64,000 bases of DNA from Sporodiniella umbellata (taxonomy: Eukaryota > Mucoromycota > Mucoromycetes > Mucorales > Rhizopodaceae): the NCBI GenBank assembly GCA_025677835.1, contig JAIXMR010000044.1, forward strand, positions 116,317 to 180,316, given 5' to 3'. The translations under genes and the position numbers were made by a program. A model generated the notes under the pieces. That model searched no databases. It saw nothing but the letters and a program-made list of their open reading frames with translations, and was not told the origin of the DNA. Of the stretch, positions 56,723 through 64,000 are shown one piece after another (the first letter of the stretch is position 1; every line of letters begins with the position of its first letter).

Positions 56723-56779
56723 TAGAAATAAATTTTACTTTCAAAACAAATACTGTAAATAAATCATATAAACTATTTG

Positions 56780-57506
56780 CTATTCAATATAACGATTGTT
56801 CTTTCTATGCCATTCTTCGATCGAGCAGTCAGGGTATTCACCAAACATATGGTTGCTCTTAGGGGGCTCTTCCCAGTTCGCTTTAAAGTCCAACATTATA
56901 CGATAGATCTGCTCAGAGTCCAGTTCAGGTAGGTCAGTATCTATCGCACTTGCAAAAGGGTAAACAAACTCCTTATATGCCTTGTCATAAGCATATAAGT
57001 AGGATCCGCAATCACCACAAAAATACCGTATGTTACCCCTAAAAACGTAAGTCATAATACTTTCTAATATAATTACCCTATCTCCTTGTTTTTTTTGTTT
57101 TTATAAGCTTGATATCCTCTAAAAAGACAGTAAGGCTAAAGAACTGTATTTTTTTTTAAAAAAAAAAAACTTACTTGACATATTCCTCCCCTTGTACTTT
57201 CAATGTGTTATACTATTGTATATAAGTAACAGCTTGCTTTGAAGATAATTACCAGGCCCATTATGTTTGAAGCACAAGCTCCACCTCCTTGGCATTTTCG
57301 ACATATGGAGCTTCCAACAACAACAACAACAAAAAAACATTAGACTTAGAGCTTATGGGATTTAAGTTACCAATAGCATCGCATGAACTAAGATGAAAAG
57401 CGTTATTTTTCAAGGCAACTTTTATTAGTATCATTACCGGCACAGGAGTATTCGATACTACTGTAAATGAAACTTTTTCACAATGACAAGAACCTTTGAG
57501 CTCCAT
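56780..57506 (-). CDS. GFA (CENP-V/glutathione-dependent formaldehyde-activating) domain protein
   Basis: Five exons are inferred: 57506-57438, 57387-57371, 57310-57253, 57212-57175 and 57038-56780, giving 146 residues. The zinc-binding GFA pattern is complete: GSCHCEKVSF, then CYCSICRKCQGG, and later YFCGDCGSYLY. The segment NTLKVQGEEYVK between the clusters fits the family. The second exon has only 17 nt. Members bind zinc and some bind glutathione; many fungal members have no known substrate. Every exon joint keeps frame and conserved residues, so the structure is credible despite the tiny exon. Confidence 0.85.
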
Positions 57507-58815
57507 TTCTATAACGAAAAGAAAATGTTTGTTTGCCCTTGTACAAATTTATACAAAAAAAATCCGGACATCACAAATAAAAGCAAGCAATTGTCTTGAT
57601 TTCTTATTGAAAAGCTAACTACGTAAGCCTTAGATCAAAGCTGTGTGTAATTGTACACAAAATGCGAAATATTTACAACTCAATATGTGAAACAGCTTCG
57701 CTAAATAAAAAAAAAAAAAAAGCAGAACTTGTTTAGTAGGCTTCTTTTTCGTATTACTAAAAGCTTAGATTTTCTTAGTTCCCTACAGTCATTATACTAG
57801 CTATCTGTAAAAATTCTTTGGACTTTACATGTTCGGTGTATTGTCAAGCTACAAGTCTGTAGTTATCTACAGCATAATAAATTGCATGATAGTTTAGGGG
57901 AATGATCTTCGATCGAACGGTGGCTATTTTTAAATAAATACATGTACAGAAAGGCAGTCAAAACACTTTTACGCATATTGCCATCAAAGCAGATTTTGCT
58001 AGCCTTTTCGCAGACAGGATGTTTTATCAGATATTTGGATGGTAACCGGTTTAAAATAACAACTCTGCTGCAATCTAAGAGAACAGTTAGGTATCTATAA
58101 CTATAATATATTTATATTATCAAAGCCAAGTGATTTCACGAATGTACATAGTGTATTGAAATTTTATTGTGCATATCTACAAACTTTTGTTATTGCAGAT
58201 GTATTACAAAAAGCTATGCTGATTGGTATGAAGAGCTCATTTGGTATTTATGTAATTCTCTGGTATCGGTATGTTAGCGCTACCTGAACTTGCTTCGACA
58301 GGTAGACAAACCAAATAGCTACAACATGTGTAAAAAAAGAAAACATTCAAAGAATCACCGCTACTAAAGTTTTAAGAAATCTGCTGCACATACATATGTA
58401 GACTAAATAGTAATTTTTTTTGGAAAAAAAAAGAAAGAGAAAAGTATGAAGATGTTATAATAATAAAATGTTTTGCGATCTGATTGAAATAGATTTTTTT
58501 GAACATTATAATTTGGGATCACATAAAGCTTTTATAGTTTAAGCTCTGCTCCTAAAGGCTTTTCCTGGTATGAAAAAAGAAGGTGTTTGAGTAACAAAAC
58601 ACCTAAAGATGAATGCGACTATCTTTGATTTTAGGGCCAAAATAGAAAAAAATTTGCATGAGTCTTTTGTCGATTAGATGATCTGGAAATAGATATTGGA
58701 TTGTCGTTGTGTAAGTCATGGTTGACAATCAGCTTTGAATGGACCGACAAAGTTCACGTGATCGCATATTATTTGTCTATTTTTTTGTTCAACTTTTTTC
58801 CTTCTAGTAGAAACG
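57507..58815. other. Gene-free AT-rich stretch between divergent genes
   Basis: 1.3 kb with a poly-A near 57706-57721. No ORF or RNA gene is supported. It contains the upstream regions of the GFA gene (-) and the J-domain gene (+). Confidence 0.55.
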
Positions 58816-59229
58816 ATGAGCCTGAATGGACAGACGCCGTACGAAACATTAGGCGTTGGAAAATACACTAGCCAAAAGGATATTCGAAAGAGATATCTCG
58901 ATCTTTGTAAACAATACCACCCAGATGTGTCGAAAAGCAAAAACACTATTGAACAATTTAGAAACATAAAATGTGCATATGAAATTCTTACACACAAAAC
59001 AGTTCCTCGCCAACCTTTAATCTCAACAAAACCTGTAACCGTTATAGATACCCAAATTTGGACCCGAAGAAGTCTTTTGGGGGGTTTTGGTTTAATGGCT
59101 GCTGTTTTTTGGTATGTCTCTTATAACAGTAACGACAAAATAACATACACTACTCTTGCACGACCGAGAAAAACGACTGTATCCTGGCAAGAGTCCGGGA
59201 TGAGTTATCGCCAGTGGAAAAATCAATAA
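58816..59229 (+). CDS. Short J-domain (DnaJ-like) membrane protein
   Basis: A single-exon gene of 137 residues. The J domain (about residues 8-60) has TPYETLGV, the essential HPD in KQYHPDVSK and the helix-IV-like IKCAYEILT. A hydrophobic segment near residues 90-104 (LLGGFGLMAAVFWYV) would anchor it in a membrane, followed by a short basic tail. J-domain proteins recruit and stimulate Hsp70. The size and layout resemble small mitochondrial or ER J-proteins (the DNAJC type), but no specific orthologue is claimed. Confidence 0.85.
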   Translation: MSLNGQTPYETLGVGKYTSQKDIRKRYLDLCKQYHPDVSKSKNTIEQFRNIKCAYEILTHKTVPRQPLISTKPVTVIDTQIWTRRSLLGGFGLMAAVFWYVSYNSNDKITYTTLARPRKTTVSWQESGMSYRQWKNQ

Positions 59230-59312
59230 AAAATCACATTCATATTCCGATTTTCTTTGCTTTCTTTCGCCTGTGCTTTCAACTAGCTCCTCTATATTGA
59301 AAGGACTTCCTC

Positions 59313-59344
<32 letters not shown>

Positions 59345-59480
59345 CAAAAACGTTTTTACTTTTTAAAAACTCATATACATACATAAAAAAAACTTTTTTT
59401 GAAAATATTTAACGCGCTTCATTGTGGAAAAACTTGAGGCATCCTACATGTACATTAAGTCATTGAAATAAATAAGAATA

Positions 59481-61443
59481 ATGACTCCCAAGCGTAATCA
59501 ACTCAAAAACCGGAACGATATAAAGGCTCTCAAACTACGTTATAAACAACATATATCTTTACTAACTGAATTGTTTCCTACATGGAGTCGTGAAGATTTA
59601 CTTTTTGCAATGGATGAATGCCAAGGTGATTTTGATTTAACAGTTAATCGTATATCTGAAGGTCATGCCAGTCAATGGCAAGTTAAGAAACAAAAAAAAA
59701 CAAAGTTTACAGAGAAGCCAGTACGTGCACCTAAAAAAGCGCAGACTAAAACAAGTAGGTTTAAAATCGTTTGTTATTACTTGCTCGAGAAGACCAGAAC
59801 TTATCCATCAGCTTACTAAAATTTTATCACAGTAAATCAGAAAAACACTGAAGCAGAAAGTAATAAACCGTCCTGGGCAAGCATTCTGAAAGGACCTGAA
59901 AAGGAAGAACTCAACAAAGAAGCAACACAAACTGCCACGCAAGTATCACAATGCAAGGAGGCTACAAAGGCTGTAGAGGAACCTATACAGGAAGTCAAGG
60001 GAAAATGTAACAAAGGACTCATATTAGAGCCTATACAGTCCGAGGCGTCAAACACTGGTCCAAATTATGCAGAGGAGCCAGAAAGCACTTCCATACAGCC
60101 ACTAGAAAAAAACGCCACACAGGATACAGAGCAAGAGTCTATTCAAGAAATTGAAGAAGATTTTACAAAAGACAATATACAAAGTAGAGTCGAAACATCA
60201 ATTTCCGAATTGCCACAAGATCACACACAAAAAATCCTTGAAGAGACACTGACTTTGGTAGAAATAACAACAAATACTGTACCGGAAGAAGTCAATGAAG
60301 AATCTACTAAGAATGAAGAGCTTGTTGAGGAACAAGGAAAAATAGCAAAAGTAATTGAGACACCTGAAAAGATAGAAAGCGCTGAAAAAGAGCCTATCAA
60401 AAGTGAAGAAAAGGAATCCAGAAAACACTCTGCACCAGTAACAAAACAACAGATACACCGAGTGGCTAGACGCTTAAACCAAACAGAAGCAGTCGTTTTG
60501 CCTACGAATCAATCTGCTCCAAATACCTCTTTGAACGTTCAGTTTGGAAGTTTGAGTTTGTCAAATGAGGACGAAGAAGGGGAAGAGAAGGAGGACAAAA
60601 ACAAAGACAAAGAAATTGTACCGAATACGCCTTTTCATTCTACACCCCAGCCTACTTCTTACAGAGAGCCAGTCAATGACTCAGAGCCCAACAGTATATT
60701 AAGAGGTGGTGTAGTGAATGCGGAGCATTCACAGCCAAACTATGTACCTCCAGTAATTTATGGTCACCCTGTGCAACCAAATCAGCCTGACTCATACATA
60801 AACCCATACTATGTCCCACATCCTACAGGCTATACAGGAGTCGAATACAACAGCTATGACACTCAAAGAATGGTACACAGTAAAAAAAGCCTAATCTGCT
60901 TATTTTTATTAATGTTTGTTATAGGCATACTATGATCCATATGGACAGCCCCTTTCTACTCCAGCAAATCATTTGTGCCGAGAAAAATTTACTAACGTTC
61001 CACATCATCCCCCTCACTCTGTATCTCTCCATCGCTACCACCCTCATCCCCATCCGTACATACATCCTCCCTTACCACAACAACATGTAGTAGTGGCTGA
61101 AAATTCAGCGCCCTCTCCTTTGTCAGCACCACAATACAATGGGCAGCCATATTTCTATCAGTACTACTATCCACACCTCAGTTATCAAAACAACGACTAT
61201 TACAAGTATCCCGTATATGGAGGAGGAGCAGGGGTGGGAGTAGGCAAAGCATACGAGTATCCGTCTTATGAAGAATATCGCGATGCAGCCCACTACGATC
61301 ATAAATATAACCCAACCAATCATAATGAGATGATGTACAAAGATCAACCTAACGCTGGACAACAATCACAATCTACTACCAACGGCAACTACTACCTTCC
61401 TAGTCATCAAAACTATCCTCCATATATAAGGCATCCTTATTGA
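59481..61443 (+). CDS. CUE-domain protein resembling RNA polymerase II degradation factor Def1
   Basis: Three exons are inferred, 59481-59754, 59833-60872 and 60925-61443, giving 610 residues. The N-terminal CUE-like ubiquitin-binding domain (about residues 22-60) reads LLTELFPTWSREDLLFAMDE, followed by CQGDFDLTVNRISEG. Then come a short PSWASILKGP block, a long Glu-rich region and a C-terminal Pro/Tyr/His/Gln-rich tail with many YY and PY pairs. This layout matches fungal Def1, which helps ubiquitylate stalled RNA polymerase II after DNA damage. The Def1 call rests on architecture, because only the CUE part is well conserved. Confidence 0.78.
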
Positions 61444-63706
61444 AAGCATGAGAAAAAAAAAAATAAAACAAAAATAAAGAAACAAAAACCAGTTCGGTAT
61501 GTTTTTGATTTTGAAAGATCATAGTTGACTAATACAAGGTAAGGACTCATTCAAGGCGTGTATTTCAATAGATTCATCTTGAACTGAAAGAATGTTATCT
61601 TTTTTTTTTTTTTTTTTTTTTTGGAAACTAGCATCATTGTCTCAGCTTTTCTTTTCTGTTTGGGTCGGTAGTTTGTGTGGTCCTCAAAGAGGAGACTCTG
61701 ACCTACAGGCGGATTTTCTAAAAGCTTAAAACTTTAAACCTACTCAATACACTTTACTTTGAAAGCCGCTTAAAACCTAGATTTTTTTTTCTGTTTTTCG
61801 ATGCTGACTTGTCGTTAAGTAGGCAATCGCTATGATTCAGCCATTATATAGCAACCTGAAGATATGTAATACGTGCAGAAGTTTGTTTCAGAACTTGCGC
61901 CACATTTGATGAGACAGTAAAATGTATTATTTCGCATACATAGGCGCCTTTCACCACGAATTCAGAAGCTGGGCTCCTGTACTATGGCCGTTTTTCTTTC
62001 GATATGTACAATTTAAAAACACTTTCTATATTAATTTACATTGTGATTTTTTCTGCGCATTTTGCAATGCAAGACTTGGTAGTACATGTACTGCGACTCA
62101 AATTTTCCAATATGTCAAGATTTGGGGCTTGTTTTCCAGATCGATTGTTGAACAGTGCTGCACTGGTCATAAATAAAAGAACTATTTTGTTAATATGAAG
62201 AAAGTTTTTTTTTAGAAAGAATCATGGTTCTCTCTATCTTGAACGTAGGGTCAGCGCTCTCAACGGTACCCTATTATTACCAAAAAAAAAAAAAAAAAAA
62301 AAGGAAAAAGAAGCAACTGTAAGTTCTTTTGACGAATTCATAGGGCTTAGTTGTAGATTTAAGAGATACTACACAGTGCATAGAAAAAAATAAAAATCAT
62401 CTCATATGGACACATAAATTGTATAAATAAAAATGTTATTCCTTTTTACTGTAAGTTTTTTTCTAAATAACTCCCATACGTATAAAACTCTTAAAAAGAC
62501 CATTGTTCTTATTTATTGTGAATAATGCTTTTTTTAGATATGCTGAGATAGTAGGAGTTAACATAAAGCAACTTTTTTAAATTTACCTCATGTAATATAC
62601 TAAAGCTTAAACGAGTATCGAGCTGTCAATCCAGTTTTTTTATATACTGCTCAAAATAGTAGCTGGGCAAATACTTGATTTATTTCAGACTGGCTACATA
62701 TAGTGCTGCGCCTAAGGTCTACAGCTGTCGCAGGGTATACGATCTAAGGCTATAAAATAAAGCTTACTAAATATTACTAAGATCAGTACAGACCTGCTAA
62801 AACCCTTCTTACGCATGTATACATTATAGTTTTTGCTTAGTTAAAAATCAACTTTCAGTTATTTTAGCTAGACTGTTTTATTTTGTTAAAGCTTAAGCTT
62901 AAAAACTAGTAAATAACAAGGAATCAATTACTGGTTGTTTGTATTTTTTTTTTAATATTTTGTGCTGAGCTCGATAACCAAAAGCGGTTTTCTGCAGAAG
63001 GCTGTATGATGCTCTGTAGTAACCCTAAGTAGTAAACTAAATAGGAATTAGCGCATATCAAACAAAATAAACTATCTTTAAAAATATTACTGATGTCTGC
63101 CAAAATATATCGGATGATAACAAACTTTTTTTGCAAGTAATTTTGTGCATATGCTATGGTTATTAATTTTCATAAAAAACCAACGACAATTGGTTTGACT
63201 CTTAGGTTAAATTGATTTCAGCGGTTTCGATTCAATCGTAGCTAGAGCTGTTGGTAGTCTACAAACGTAAGAAAGCGTCGAGGTAAAAAGCCCTTAAAAG
63301 ACTTTTCGAAGTAGTACAATCGTATTTTGAATATTCCGAAAACATACATGGAGACATCTAAGCTAGGTATATCGTAAGCGAATATGAAGTACCAATTATG
63401 AAACCCTAGATGATCAAATGTCTGTAACATTAAATGTCTTTTACTGTTATAGGCAACATTATACAGCCTCTTTAGTATAAAATACAAGCAAGATGCGATT
63501 TGCCTATGCATTTATTGTTTGAAGATCAGAGCCAGTATATTGGACACAGCAAAATCACCCTTTATCCCCTCCCCCCTGTTTTCTCTGTATTTCATTTCTG
63601 TTTTTTATTTTATGCATTGTAACGTGATGTGAAAAAAAAGCATAAATCCCAACCGTTTTTCTTTTTTTTTTTTCTTTTTGATATCATATACCTCGGATAT
63701 TTATTG
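61444..63706. other. Gene-free AT-rich stretch
   Basis: 2.3 kb with poly-T near 61600-61622 and poly-A near 62281-62302. Frames of 60-90 codons here lack motifs and start context. The C- and T-rich DNA at about 63560-63680 is the leader of the gene at 63707. Confidence 0.55.
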
Positions 63707-64000
63707 ATGACGCTCAAACCATTTGCGGACACCGCGCAGCATGCAGTGATTGATATATTTTCTATGGATGATGGAAAATTGTCGGTTGAACAGCAAATCG
63801 AAGTCTATGGTAAAATTACAGTTAAAGTTATTAGACTAATTGTGCCATTTACAGTAAACGATCTTTTCAATGTAAAAGAAAACAAGACTATATCTTTGGA
63901 AGAAGTTTTGGAAGGGCTAAGCTATGTGATGGAGCATAGAATTAAAGGAGGCCACCAACCTCATCTTGACGTCGCATTGATGAAAAGACTCTCGGAAGGG
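63707..64000 (+). CDS. Unrecognised gene, 5' part only (cut by right edge)
   Basis: Two exons are inferred, 63707-63809 and 63855-64000 (continuing past the edge). The protein starts MTLKPFADTAQHAVIDIFSM and continues VNDLFNVKENKTISLEEVLE and LSYVMEHRIKGGHQP. The intron is 45 nt and in phase. The short acidic and helical N-terminus gives no recognisable domain; KENKTISLEEVL faintly recalls an EF-hand loop. Confidence 0.65.
   Translation, partial: MTLKPFADTAQHAVIDIFSMDDGKLSVEQQIEVYGKITVKVIRLIVPFTVNDLFNVKENKTISLEEVLEGLSYVMEHRIKGGHQPHLDVALMKRLSEG

Overview
This window is nuclear DNA from a fungus, most likely an early-diverging one (Mucoromycota, Mucorales-like). It has translation elongation factor 3 (a fungal hallmark), genes split by many very short introns (about 40-95 nt, GT-AG, often with a CTAAC/CTGAC branch site) and AT-rich intergenic DNA full of long homopolymer A/T runs. 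I found no plasmid, virus, CRISPR array or bacterial operon.

Left part (1-28 kb, higher GC in coding DNA): a Sel1-repeat protein cut by the left edge (-); a Ca2+-regulated mitochondrial carrier of the SAL1/SCaMC type (-); an unrecognised Thr-tract protein (+); mitochondrial ATP synthase alpha (-) divergent from ARP2 (+); an unassigned lysine-rich ORF (+); an RsmH/METTL15 methyltransferase (-) divergent from a WDR6/Rtt10 WD40 protein (+); mitochondrial ribosomal protein bL36 (+); CDP-diacylglycerol synthase (+) convergent with an SPT2 chromatin protein (-); and intronless eEF3 (+).

Middle (27-50 kb): a GRAM-TBC-EF-hand Rab GAP of the GYP2/TBC1D9 type (-), a PIN4/Cip-type RRM-R3H protein (+), an Sst2-type DEP-RGS protein (+), an ADCK2-type UbiB kinase (-), eIF3k (+) convergent with a PHAF1/UPF0183 homologue (-), a DUF676 lipase (+), an archaeal-type phosphoglycerate mutase (+) ending 2 bp from a newly proposed 69-residue membrane protein (-), ketopantoate reductase (+) and ribosomal protein uS14/RPS29 (-).

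Right part (50-64 kb, AT-rich, gene-poor): a nearly perfect 410-bp inverted duplication carrying two copies of an unrecognised ORF, a Zn2Cys6 transcription factor (+), a GFA-domain protein with a 17-nt exon (-), a short J-domain membrane protein (+), a CUE-domain DEF1-like protein (+) and the start of an unidentified gene at the right edge (+).

Most genes are ordinary housekeeping genes and do not form one pathway. Convergent pairs are packed tightly (2-130 bp between stop codons), while divergent or isolated stretches can be 1-2.8 kb without a gene. Exon boundaries were inferred by eye from splice signals, reading phase and family conservation. For most genes the summed exons are divisible by three and give the family's usual length. 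The most unusual items are the inverted duplication, the archaeal-type phosphoglycerate mutase, the small membrane ORF beside it and the fungal PHAF1 homologue.
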